This document shows, piece after piece, positions 1 through 5,750 of a stretch of DNA of 7,476 nt. Source of the DNA: Candidatus Aegiribacteria sp. (lineage in GTDB: Bacteria > Fermentibacterota > Fermentibacteria > Fermentibacterales > JCC-6). The notes under the pieces were generated by a model that saw nothing but the letters and a program-made list of their open reading frames with translations, had not been told where the DNA came from and ran no database searches. How positions within the stretch are numbered: position 1 is the first letter of the stretch; each line of letters opens with the position of its first letter. The stretch covers positions 1-7,476 of the forward strand of contig DAOWFD010000340.1 in assembly GCA_030638185.1 (NCBI GenBank). Direction: 5' to 3'. Made by a program: the position numbers and the translations under genes.

Positions 1-362
1 ATATCGAAGCCCGATTCCTCAAGATCCCTCTCTATTTTCTCGGGGTCCTCTCCCGCTTCAAGCCTTGATAGTGCTTCGTTAACTTCCGGTCCCAGATCCT
101 CGCCCATTTCATCGGCCATACGCCGGATAGCACTGGCCATGGCTTTAGGATCCTCAGTATCAAGCCCCGCAAGGGTTGGGTCATCAGCCATATCCTCGAT
201 CGAGGATGAGCCGCTTTTAACAGAAAACGTGCTCATAACCCTTTCCATTCTGTCGCCTTTTTTACATTCAGGGCAAACCGGAGCTGTTTCACTGGAAGGA
301 TGCCTTACGAGGAATTGAAATATCGTATTGCACCGCCTGCAGAGGTATTCATAGATAGGCAT
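1..362 (-). CDS. FmdB-family zinc-ribbon protein, C-terminus cut by window edge
   Basis: Reading leftward from the ATG at 362, 120 codons stay open to the window edge. The start MPIYEYLCRRC is the FmdB-family signature, and two CxxC pairs (C8/C11 and C30/C33) should bind one zinc. After the ribbon comes a Ser-rich linker (about 47-54) and an acidic helical tail (about 55-120) with IRRMADEMGEDLGP and LEAGEDPEKIE. Tails of this type occur on FmdB-like proteins of several anaerobic lineages. The family is named for a putative regulator of formamidase, but no general biochemical role is settled, so none is assigned. The ATG shares one base with the pdxT stop (TAATG), which implies translational coupling and makes it the likely last or next-to-last gene of the pdx operon. 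The C-terminus lies outside the window. Confidence 0.88.
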   Translation of the reverse strand, partial: MPIYEYLCRRCNTIFQFLVRHPSSETAPVCPECKKGDRMERVMSTFSVKSGSSSIEDMADDPTLAGLDTEDPKAMASAIRRMADEMGEDLGPEVNEALSRLEAGEDPEKIERDLEESGFD

Positions 363-958
363 TATCCGCTCCCTTTCAGTATTCCATGACTTTCAAGAAA
401 GAGCCTGTGAATCCTGCTGTCGGGTGTCAATTCGGGATGGAACGATGACAGCCAGAGATTTCTCTGCCTCAACAGGACCGGGCCATCTTGCACCTGACTC
501 AGAACTTCGACCTCATCGGACAGGGGCAGCAGGAGGGGAGCTCTGATAAATACTCCTTCGAAAAGCTCAGAAAGACCGACCACATTGATGGTCTCTACAA
601 AGCTGCTTGTCTGACGGCCGAAATAATTCCGAACAGCTCTTACGTCGGCAAGCCGAAGGCTGTTCTGGCTTACTTCATGCTCCTTTTCTTCGATCTCCTT
701 TGAAAGAAGCACAGCTCCCGCGCACGTGCCGAAGATGGGAAATCCATCTTCTCCCATTGCTCTTAAAGGACCGATAAGTTCCCATCTGTTCATGAGCGAG
801 ATCAGGGTGGTCGATTCTCCACCGGGAAGAATAAGGGCTGAAATGGATTCCAGTTCATCCGGAGTTCGAATCTCCTTAACTTCACACCCCAGTTCTATGA
901 GAATTGAGATGTGCTCTGCTACACCGCCCTGAAGGGCAAGAACTCCTACGGAAGGCAA
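362..958 (-). CDS. pdxT: PLP synthase glutaminase subunit PdxT
   Basis: This is the class I glutamine amidotransferase half of the deoxyxylulose-independent PLP synthase. It hydrolyses glutamine and channels ammonia to PdxS in the cytoplasm. At 198 residues it has normal family length. Diagnostic blocks occur in order: GVLALQGG at the N-terminus, LPGGEST (44-50), the nucleophile Cys79 in FGTCAGA, RNYFGRQTSSF (110-120), FIRAP (137-141), and the catalytic His174 and Glu176 in SFHPEL. The triad is therefore intact. The start codon is TTG, three bases after the pdxS stop, with an AGGGG-like ribosome site inside the end of pdxS. No better in-frame start precedes the MPSVGVLALQG motif, which fits the usual family N-terminus. 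It overlaps the fmdB-like gene by one base. Confidence 0.97.
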   Translation of the reverse strand: MPSVGVLALQGGVAEHISILIELGCEVKEIRTPDELESISALILPGGESTTLISLMNRWELIGPLRAMGEDGFPIFGTCAGAVLLSKEIEEKEHEVSQNSLRLADVRAVRNYFGRQTSSFVETINVVGLSELFEGVFIRAPLLLPLSDEVEVLSQVQDGPVLLRQRNLWLSSFHPELTPDSRIHRLFLESHGILKGSG

Positions 959-961
959 GAT

Positions 962-1855
962 CTACCAGCCCCTGCGAGCCATTCGTTCTTCATCGGGAAG
1001 TGTGGAAATGTTTATTCCCACCATTGCCTCGCCAAGGTTCCTTGAAATCTCAGCAAGGACTTCGGGCGAATCGAATCTGCTTACAGCTTCGACTATGGCT
1101 CTTGCTCGTTTTTCAGGATTGCCGCTCTTGAAGATTCCGCTGCCAACGAAAACCCCATCCATACCAAGCTGCATCATCAATGCCGCGTCAGCGGGTGTAG
1201 CTAATCCTCCGGCAGCGAAATTCACAACCGGGAGACACCCGTTTTCATGGACGTATCTAACAAGGTCATAAGGAGCGCCCATTTCCTTCGCAATTGTCAT
1301 CAATTCCTCAGGCGGTGTAACCTTGAGTTTCCTGATGGCTCCCAATACAGCCCTTGCATGCCTGACAGCCTCAACTACATTACCCGTACCAGCTTCTCCC
1401 TTGGTGCGGATCATTGCAGCACCTTCGCCTATCCTTCTTAACGCTTCTCCCAGATTCGTGGCTCCGCATACGAAAGGTACACTGAAATCGTGCTTGTTCA
1501 CATGATTCTTCTCATCCGCGGGTGTAAGCACTTCGGATTCATCGATGTAATCGATTTTCATGGCTTCAAGGATCTGGGCTTCGACGAAGTGCCCTATCCT
1601 GCATTTCGCCATGACAGGTATATCAACCCGCTCCTGGATACTTTTTATCATATCAGGGTCGGACATTCTGGCCACACCACCCTGAATGCGAATGTCAGCA
1701 GGTACTCGCTCCAGAGCCATTACAGCCACAGCTCCCGCTTCCTGTGCGATTAAAGCATGTTCCGGAGTGACAACATCCATTATCACTCCGCCCTTAAGCA
1801 TCTGAGCGAGTCCTTTCTTTGCTTCCCAGGTTCCTTCTTTTCTTGAGTTTTTCAT
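962..1855 (-). CDS. pdxS: PLP synthase synthase subunit PdxS
   Basis: This 297-residue (beta/alpha)8 enzyme condenses ribose 5-phosphate, glyceraldehyde 3-phosphate and ammonia from PdxT into pyridoxal 5'-phosphate. The family is one of the most conserved known, and here it is near full identity to its motifs: GGVIMDVVTPEHA with Asp27, PVMAKCRIGHFVEAQ with Lys84, and IRTKGEAGTGNV with Lys152. These match Asp24, Lys81 and Lys149 of the Bacillus subtilis enzyme, the two lysines being those that hold the sugar intermediates. NFAAGGLATPADAA and GVFVGSGIFKS form the C-terminal phosphate site. The ATG overlaps the stop of the upstream small exported protein by four bases (ATGA), with AGAGGA as ribosome site inside that gene, so its translation should depend on the upstream reading frame. 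Confidence 0.98.
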   Translation of the reverse strand: MKNSRKEGTWEAKKGLAQMLKGGVIMDVVTPEHALIAQEAGAVAVMALERVPADIRIQGGVARMSDPDMIKSIQERVDIPVMAKCRIGHFVEAQILEAMKIDYIDESEVLTPADEKNHVNKHDFSVPFVCGATNLGEALRRIGEGAAMIRTKGEAGTGNVVEAVRHARAVLGAIRKLKVTPPEELMTIAKEMGAPYDLVRYVHENGCLPVVNFAAGGLATPADAALMMQLGMDGVFVGSGIFKSGNPEKRARAIVEAVSRFDSPEVLAEISRNLGEAMVGINISTLPDEERMARRGW

Positions 1856-2334
1856 TGATTGTCCTCTTCTGTAAATAATTTAAAAAATCTTATCTCATCA
1901 ATTCGCCAAAGAGAATCAGCACTGAGAAGTCCATTCTCAAGTTCGATACAGACGGTGCTTTCAGGTACAACTGTCTGATGATAAGTTCTCTGAATGTCCG
2001 TAAACACTCTCAGGTATTCCTTTGATGAATTGAGATACGCTAACCATACCTCTGTAGTGCTGTCCGAGAACGCCGTTCCGAGGGTTTCCGCTTCATTAAT
2101 GGCCGCGTCAGCCCTTATCCAGGCAAGATCCAGAACCCACAGCCTTACAGGAGTATCCGGATAGACAGGGCACTCGGGTACAGCTTCGAGGTAGGCGTCA
2201 AGAAGCCCCGAGATCTCCCGGTCAAAGTTTATTAAAAACTGCATGACTTGAGGCTCGAGAATCCTGGTCTCAGCAGTATGTCCTTCAACGGGTAAAAGCG
2301 CAAGAATCAGGATGGACAGTATTGTTTTCATCAT
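1852..2334 (-). CDS. Small exported protein of unknown function, first gene of pdx operon
   Basis: I do not recognise this 160-residue protein. The frame is open to 2397, but the likely start is the ATGATG at 2334, because it begins a signal peptide (MMKTILSILILALLPVEGHTA, cleavage perhaps after HTA) and because the promoter at 2341-2369 lies inside the longer version. The mature part is acidic and probably mostly helical, rich in Glu, Leu and Trp, with two cysteines (in VPECPV and TVCIEL) that could form a disulfide outside the cytoplasm. No catalytic motif or lipobox is seen. Its stop overlaps pdxS by four bases. Being the promoter-proximal partner of a cytoplasmic vitamin B6 enzyme is unusual for an exported protein. 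The link could be functional or merely positional. Confidence 0.75.
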   Translation of the reverse strand: MMKTILSILILALLPVEGHTAETRILEPQVMQFLINFDREISGLLDAYLEAVPECPVYPDTPVRLWVLDLAWIRADAAINEAETLGTAFSDSTTEVWLAYLNSSKEYLRVFTDIQRTYHQTVVPESTVCIELENGLLSADSLWRIDEIRFFKLFTEEDNQ

Positions 2335-2338
2335 AGTA

Positions 2339-2369
2339 CAAATATAGGAGTTTTGCTGGTGAATTTCAA
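2339..2369 (-). promoter_or_regulatory. Promoter of the pdx operon, predicted leaderless start
   Basis: On the minus strand TTGAAA (2369-2364) is followed after 17 bases by TATATT (2346-2341), a near-consensus sigma-70 promoter. The same site reads TTG-N20-TATATTTG, an exact fit to the Bacteroidetes-type TTG-N20-TAnnTTTG pattern. Six bases separate the -10 hexamer from the ATG at 2334, so transcription should begin at or next to the start codon. No Shine-Dalgarno sequence can fit. The -35 element lies in the half repeat copy at the left end of the direct-repeat array. Confidence 0.72.
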
Positions 2370-2407
2370 GAATCATAAACAATTGAATAAAGAGCAATAT
2401 GAAATTC

Positions 2408-2437
2408 GTTGCACCAGACCGCAGGTGGCTGGTGAAC
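2408..2437. other. Bulged hairpin in repeat copy 1
   Basis: GTT (2408-2410), a bulged G, CACCAG (2412-2417), a bulged A and CCG (2419-2421) pair across the loop CAGG (2422-2425) with TGG, CTGGTG and AAC. That makes a 12-pair stem including one G-T wobble. The reverse complement folds similarly, so either strand's transcript or single-stranded DNA could form it. It has no T tract and is not an evident terminator. Confidence 0.6.
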
Positions 2438-2592
2438 TCCAGGGAATAGATTACAATATGAAATTCGTTGCACCAGACCTCGTGATGGCTATTGAACTCA
2501 AGGAACGGTATAGCATAAATTCATTGTACCAGTCCGTAGAAAGGGTCTTTCCAGATCGATAATAGAGTTGTAGATTAATAAATATGAAATTC

Positions 2593-2622
2593 GTTACACC
2601 AGACCGCTGGCGGCTGGTGAAC
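2593..2622. other. Bulged hairpin in last repeat copy
   Basis: This has the same architecture as the hairpin in copy 1: GTT, bulged A (2596), CACCAG (2597-2602), bulged A (2603), CCG, loop CTGG (2607-2610), CGG, CTGGTG, AAC (2620-2622). The wobble pair of copy 1 is a G-C pair here and the two bulge positions are kept. Copy 2 (2467-2497) pairs less well and copy 3 hardly at all. The hairpin ends just before the plus-strand gene at 2631. Confidence 0.6.
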
Positions 2623-2630
2623 TCATGTAA

Positions 2631-3047
2631 ATGGGATTTGATCCATTCCGGAAAGTGAGTTCCAATTTGAAGGCAATGCTATCTGTTTTGCTGATCATAT
2701 CAGTGTCCGTCGGAGAAATATGTTCTGATCTCCGAACGATCGGAGTGCCCGTGCATTCCGCATATCTGCAGGATAGTATGCTTGTGGTTTCCATATCAGG
2801 TTCGCTGGCCGAGGGTGATTCCCTGCTGAAGCATTACGGGGGTATCTTCTTTGTGGCGGTGGATAGCATCGTAGCCGGATGGGATGTCTGTGGAATCGCG
2901 GTTGAGCTGGAAGAGGCCACTCTGGTTTTTCAAATGTGTGATATGATTCAACTGTTCGAATGGATATCAGAAGGTGATGATGATGAAGCCATAGCTGAAT
3001 GGGTTCTCAATCACACCAGGGTTATCAGGGATACTGAATCGGATTAA
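2631..3047 (+). CDS. Small probable exported protein of unknown function
   Basis: I do not recognise this protein of at most 138 residues. A hydrophobic segment (about 16-28, MLSVLLIISVSVG) preceded by Arg/Lys residues looks like a signal peptide or single membrane anchor, with cleavage possible after SVG. The rest is acidic with alternating strands and helices, two cysteines in the mid-region, and a very acidic stretch (SEGDDDEAIAEW) near the end. The start is uncertain. ATG 2631 follows an in-frame stop directly and has no clear ribosome site. GTG 2655 or ATG 2676 would give shorter signal peptides, the latter with GAAGG placed very close. The stop is one base from the stop of the convergent sugar-phosphate transferase, so the two transcripts probably overlap. 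No clear promoter was found in the repeat array upstream. Confidence 0.65.
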   Translation: MGFDPFRKVSSNLKAMLSVLLIISVSVGEICSDLRTIGVPVHSAYLQDSMLVVSISGSLAEGDSLLKHYGGIFFVAVDSIVAGWDVCGIAVELEEATLVFQMCDMIQLFEWISEGDDDEAIAEWVLNHTRVIRDTESD

Positions 3048-3048
3048 T

Positions 3049-4503
3049 CTACAGGCCACCCTTACCAAAAAGTATTACAGGAAAAGTCTTCAGAATCAGT
3101 CTTATATTTATGCCGTCCGTTCTTGAGAGGACGTATATGAAATCCAGGAACTGGGATTTCTCAAAACCGAGCCTGCTTCTGCCGTAAACCTGCCATATTC
3201 CTGTCAGACCTGGCTTTACTGTGAACCGCTGCTGTAGCCATTCACTGGTATAATACTCAAGCTCATAATCGATGCACGGCCGCGGTCCCACAATGCTCAT
3301 ATCACCCCTGAGGACATTCAGAATCTGAGGAAGCTCATCCACCGATGTTTTTCTGATAATCCTTCCAACGGGAGTTACGGCCTTAGTGCTGACAGTCTTG
3401 AATATTTCGCCGTTCTTTGATTTTATAGCCGCATCTCCATTTACGTATTTTATGAAATATTTCTTATGTGTACTATGGCGGTCTTCGGCATCAATGCGCA
3501 TTGACCTGAACTTGAAGAAACTGAAGGGTTTTTTCCTGTAGCCGATCCTGGTCTGCCTGTACAGTACTCCACCGGGGCTTGAAAGGGTGATAGCAGGAAT
3601 TGTGACAGCAATAACGGGCAGGAAAAAGAGCAGACCGGTAACGGCAATCAGAATATCGCTTACCCGCCAGAGAGCCCTTGATGTACCGGACCGTTCTCTG
3701 CTGTAGAATGTAAGGGCACCGTAACTGTCGATCGTTATCCATGGATCAAAGTAACCAAGCTCAAGAATCCTCCTTGAGTATATTGAAAACGGAACACCTG
3801 CGCGCCGAGTCAGCAGTGAAAAACGGGCAATGAAATTGAAATCCTGTTCATCAAACAACATAACGAGTTCCGTAGCGTTTTCACTTTCAAGAACCTTCAT
3901 GCACATTCTGTACCGTTCATCAGGATCCTCAGGCATGGAACCGGAATGTATTCTGAAGTCAAGAATGGATCTGTAAACCGGTGATTTCAGAAGGATCGAC
4001 CTGATCTTCCTGCAGACAGTTTCCTCACCGAAGATAACCAGCGTTATCTTCCCGAACCTAAGGATCCTCAATAACCAGGGGAATATCCGGGGTACGATTA
4101 ACAGCCTGGTTATGATGGTCATTACGAGCCAGAGTATCATCATTATGAAAACGGCCAGCCTGCTGCAGATGAATGTTTTCGTAGGGAAGTGCGTAAGGAA
4201 AAGGACAACGATAAAGAATACGGAAAGTGTAATTATCATCCTGATGCTTCTGAAGATATTCATTGCCTTGTTCAAAGTTGTTCTAACAGCGTACAGGTCC
4301 TCCACCATCATGAACAGCATTCCAGATATCGCAAGGAAAATCCATGTTCCCGCCATCGCTGAGAATGGAGCTGAAGCTGTGTGAATTGAACCGAATCGCA
4401 CTTGAACCGCAAGAAGAATTGCTAACGACAGTATCAGAAAATCGCATACAAGCAGAGTGAAGAAGAACAGCCTGTTCAGTTGAAAGCTTCGCTTAAGAGG
4501 CAA
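3049..4503 (-). CDS. Polyprenyl-phosphate sugar-phosphate transferase (initiating enzyme, WbaP-like layout)
   Basis: This membrane enzyme of the bacterial sugar transferase family (Bac_transf) moves a sugar phosphate from a nucleotide sugar to undecaprenyl phosphate, the first step of surface polysaccharide or glycan assembly. At 484 residues it has the long layout: four N-terminal membrane spans (about 12-34, 51-68, 86-106, 113-138), a Rossmann-like middle domain (about 150-265), one hydrophobic segment (281-305), then the catalytic domain. Signature blocks are YRQTRIGYRKKPFSFFKFRSM (315-335), SVDELPQILNVLRGD with the catalytic Asp389-Glu390 pair, MSIVGPRP, and VKPGLTGIWQVYGRS. The substrate cannot be read from sequence; galactose-, glucose- and N-acetyl-amino-sugar-phosphate enzymes share these motifs. 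The TTG start is supported by GAAGGA five bases upstream, and it follows the aminotransferase stop after one base. Confidence 0.93.
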   Translation of the reverse strand: MPLKRSFQLNRLFFFTLLVCDFLILSLAILLAVQVRFGSIHTASAPFSAMAGTWIFLAISGMLFMMVEDLYAVRTTLNKAMNIFRSIRMIITLSVFFIVVLFLTHFPTKTFICSRLAVFIMMILWLVMTIITRLLIVPRIFPWLLRILRFGKITLVIFGEETVCRKIRSILLKSPVYRSILDFRIHSGSMPEDPDERYRMCMKVLESENATELVMLFDEQDFNFIARFSLLTRRAGVPFSIYSRRILELGYFDPWITIDSYGALTFYSRERSGTSRALWRVSDILIAVTGLLFFLPVIAVTIPAITLSSPGGVLYRQTRIGYRKKPFSFFKFRSMRIDAEDRHSTHKKYFIKYVNGDAAIKSKNGEIFKTVSTKAVTPVGRIIRKTSVDELPQILNVLRGDMSIVGPRPCIDYELEYYTSEWLQQRFTVKPGLTGIWQVYGRSRLGFEKSQFLDFIYVLSRTDGINIRLILKTFPVILFGKGGL

Positions 4504-4504
4504 A

Positions 4505-5656
4505 TTAGTCCTTCTCTGAGAAATACGATCTCACGGCCTCGGCAACGATGACCTGCTGATCTTCAGTAATATCGGGAAACATGGGCAGTGTAAGGTTATT
4601 CGCGCTGTTCCATTCAGCCACAGGAAAATCTCCGTCTGTGTAACCCAGGTAGTTGTACGCCTTCTGTGTATGCAGGGGAATGGGGTAATGAAGACCTGAA
4701 GCAACATTCATCTCTCCAAGATGTTTCCTTAATTCATCACGTTCAGGTGTATGAATGGCGTAGAGATGGTAAACATGCCTTACATCACCGTCCTCCCCGG
4801 GAAGTACAATGGGAAGTCCGGAAAGGAGTTCATTATACCTCTTTGCTGCTTCTCTTCTTCTGTCGTTCCATTGAGAGATGTATCTGGATTTGACACCCAG
4901 TACCGCCCCCTGAAAGGCAGACATTCGGTAATTGTGTCCGATAAAATCGTAGTGGTACTTCTCTCTTGAGCCGTGATCCCGCAGCGTTCTGACCCTTACG
5001 GCGATGTCTTCGAAGTTCGTGGTTACCGCTCCGCCTTCGCCGAACGCGCCAAGGTTTTTCCCCGGATAGAAACTGAATGCGGCAGCTGTGCCGAAACTAC
5101 CTGCTGTTCTTCCATCCCTTGAGGCATTATGAGCCTGACAGGCATCTTCAAAAAGCAGAAGACCGTAACGCTCTGAAATCTTCTCAAGTTCAGGCAGTGC
5201 TGCAGGCTGTCCGTAAAGGTCTACAGCAAGAATTCCCCTGACCTGCGCATTGGTTTTCGGATCAACGGGCCTTCCTCCTGATGAACAGGATTCAAGAAAG
5301 ATCTGAACCTGTTTTGGTGACAGGTTAAGCGTATCCTTATCCACATCCACAAAAACCGGGATATGCCCGGCCAGTACAATACCCTCCGTTGAGGCGGTGA
5401 AGGTATTCGGAGGAACGATGATGCCGCTTCCCGGCTGCAGGTCACTGGCCCATATCATAATATGTACCGCAGCTGTTCCGCTTGAGACGGCTATGCAGTA
5501 CTTCGTTCCGGCTATTTCAGCGAATTTTTCTTCAAATGAGGCAACCTTGGGACCGAGAACATAATAGCATGTATCAAGCACTTCGGAGAGTTCACTTCCT
5601 ATTTCATCCTTTATCTGATTGTACTGCGTTTTAAGATCAAGAAATGGTATGGGCAT
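4505..5656 (-). CDS. DegT/DnrJ/EryC1/StrS-family sugar aminotransferase
   Basis: This is a PLP-dependent enzyme that transfers an amino group, usually from glutamate, to a keto sugar nucleotide. The 383 residues match the usual length. Motifs seen are MPIPFLDLKTQY at the start, SSGTAAVH (58-65, phosphate binding), VPPNTFTAS, VDLYGQPA, FEDACQAHNA with Asp171 contacting the pyridine nitrogen, and SFYPGKNLGAFGEGGA with Lys200 as the Schiff-base lysine. RDHGS, NYRMSAFQGA and HYPIPLH complete the family pattern. The active site is intact. Start choice is firm: GGAGGT lies seven bases before the ATG. It heads a two-gene operon with the sugar-phosphate transferase, so the product amino sugar may feed the glycan that enzyme initiates. 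The exact sugar and amination position (C3 or C4) are unknown. No partner dehydratase or acetyltransferase is in the window. Confidence 0.95.
   Translation of the reverse strand: MPIPFLDLKTQYNQIKDEIGSELSEVLDTCYYVLGPKVASFEEKFAEIAGTKYCIAVSSGTAAVHIMIWASDLQPGSGIIVPPNTFTASTEGIVLAGHIPVFVDVDKDTLNLSPKQVQIFLESCSSGGRPVDPKTNAQVRGILAVDLYGQPAALPELEKISERYGLLLFEDACQAHNASRDGRTAGSFGTAAAFSFYPGKNLGAFGEGGAVTTNFEDIAVRVRTLRDHGSREKYHYDFIGHNYRMSAFQGAVLGVKSRYISQWNDRRREAAKRYNELLSGLPIVLPGEDGDVRHVYHLYAIHTPERDELRKHLGEMNVASGLHYPIPLHTQKAYNYLGYTDGDFPVAEWNSANNLTLPMFPDITEDQQVIVAEAVRSYFSEKD
4509..4514 (-). promoter_or_regulatory. Ribosome binding site fixing the TTG start of the transferase
   Basis: On the minus strand GAAGGA sits inside the final codons of the aminotransferase, five bases before the TTG at 4503. 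The TTG itself is one base past the TAA stop, so reinitiation by the same ribosomes is likely. Confidence 0.7.
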
Positions 5657-5688
5657 CGGTGTTACCTCCAGATGGAATTGGGAACAGC

Positions 5689-5716
5689 ATTATTCTTAAT
5701 AAATCTAATATGTAAA
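5689..5716 (-). promoter_or_regulatory. Candidate promoter of the aminotransferase/transferase operon
   Basis: On the minus strand TTTACA (5716-5711) is followed after 16 bases by AATAAT (5694-5689), each one mismatch from sigma-70 consensus. An alternative Bacteroidetes-type -7 element, TAGATTTA (5707-5700), lies between them but has only ATG at the expected upstream site. Either gives a leader of roughly 30-45 bases ahead of the ATG at 5656. The upstream element is two bases from that of the divergent promoter. Confidence 0.5.
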
Positions 5717-5718
5717 CC

Positions 5719-5749
5719 TTGTTTAGTCATTACCCTAAGAATAGATTTG
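5719..5749 (+). promoter_or_regulatory. Promoter of the small membrane protein gene, predicted leaderless
   Basis: TTG (5719-5721), 20 bases, then TAGATTTG (5742-5749) is an exact TTG-N20-TAnnTTTG match. It also reads TTGTTT-N17-TAGATT as a weaker sigma-70 site. One base separates the element from ATGATG at 5751, so the start point should fall within or at the ATGATG. No Shine-Dalgarno sequence is present. The geometry matches that of the pdx operon promoter. Confidence 0.6.
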
Positions 5750-5750
5750 C

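Larger units (their letters stand above)
2355..2622. repeat. Array of about four imperfect direct repeats plus a half copy
   Basis: The core AAATTCGTTGCACCAGACCG recurs with few changes. The AAATTC of the four copies starts at 2402, 2461, 2517 and 2587, giving steps of 59, 56 and 70 bases. Three copies begin AATATGAAATTCGTT, and copies one and three continue to GGCTGGTGAACTC. The third copy (from 2517, with ATTGTACCAGTCCG) is decayed. A fifth, 3'-half copy (GCTGGTGAATTTCAAG, about 2355-2370) abuts the pdx promoter. The array fills most of the divergent gap 2335-2630. Neither strand holds a convincing gene here. Unequal steps and imperfect copies argue against CRISPR. The function is unknown. 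Confidence 0.85.

Noticed and set aside
1856..2334. Riboswitch or attenuator controlling pdxS
   Set aside because: The region upstream of pdxS is coding, and no conserved RNA fold was seen.
2335..2397. Longer N-terminus (start at 2397) for the exported protein
   Set aside because: It would bury the promoter and place 21 non-signal residues ahead of a good signal peptide.
2353..2562. A 69-codon plus-strand frame across the repeat array
   Set aside because: Its sequence is simply repeat units read through in shifting frames, with no ribosome site. It also overlaps the pdx promoter.
2396..2625. CRISPR array or integron attC sites
   Set aside because: Copies are imperfect and unequally spaced, and no cas gene is near. 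The hairpin ends are GTT...AAC, opposite to the attC layout of AAC...GTT, and no integrase is present.
962..5656. Functional link between PLP synthase and the PLP-dependent aminotransferase
   Set aside because: They are in separate operons with a divergent gap and another gene between them. PLP is a general cofactor, so co-location alone is not evidence.
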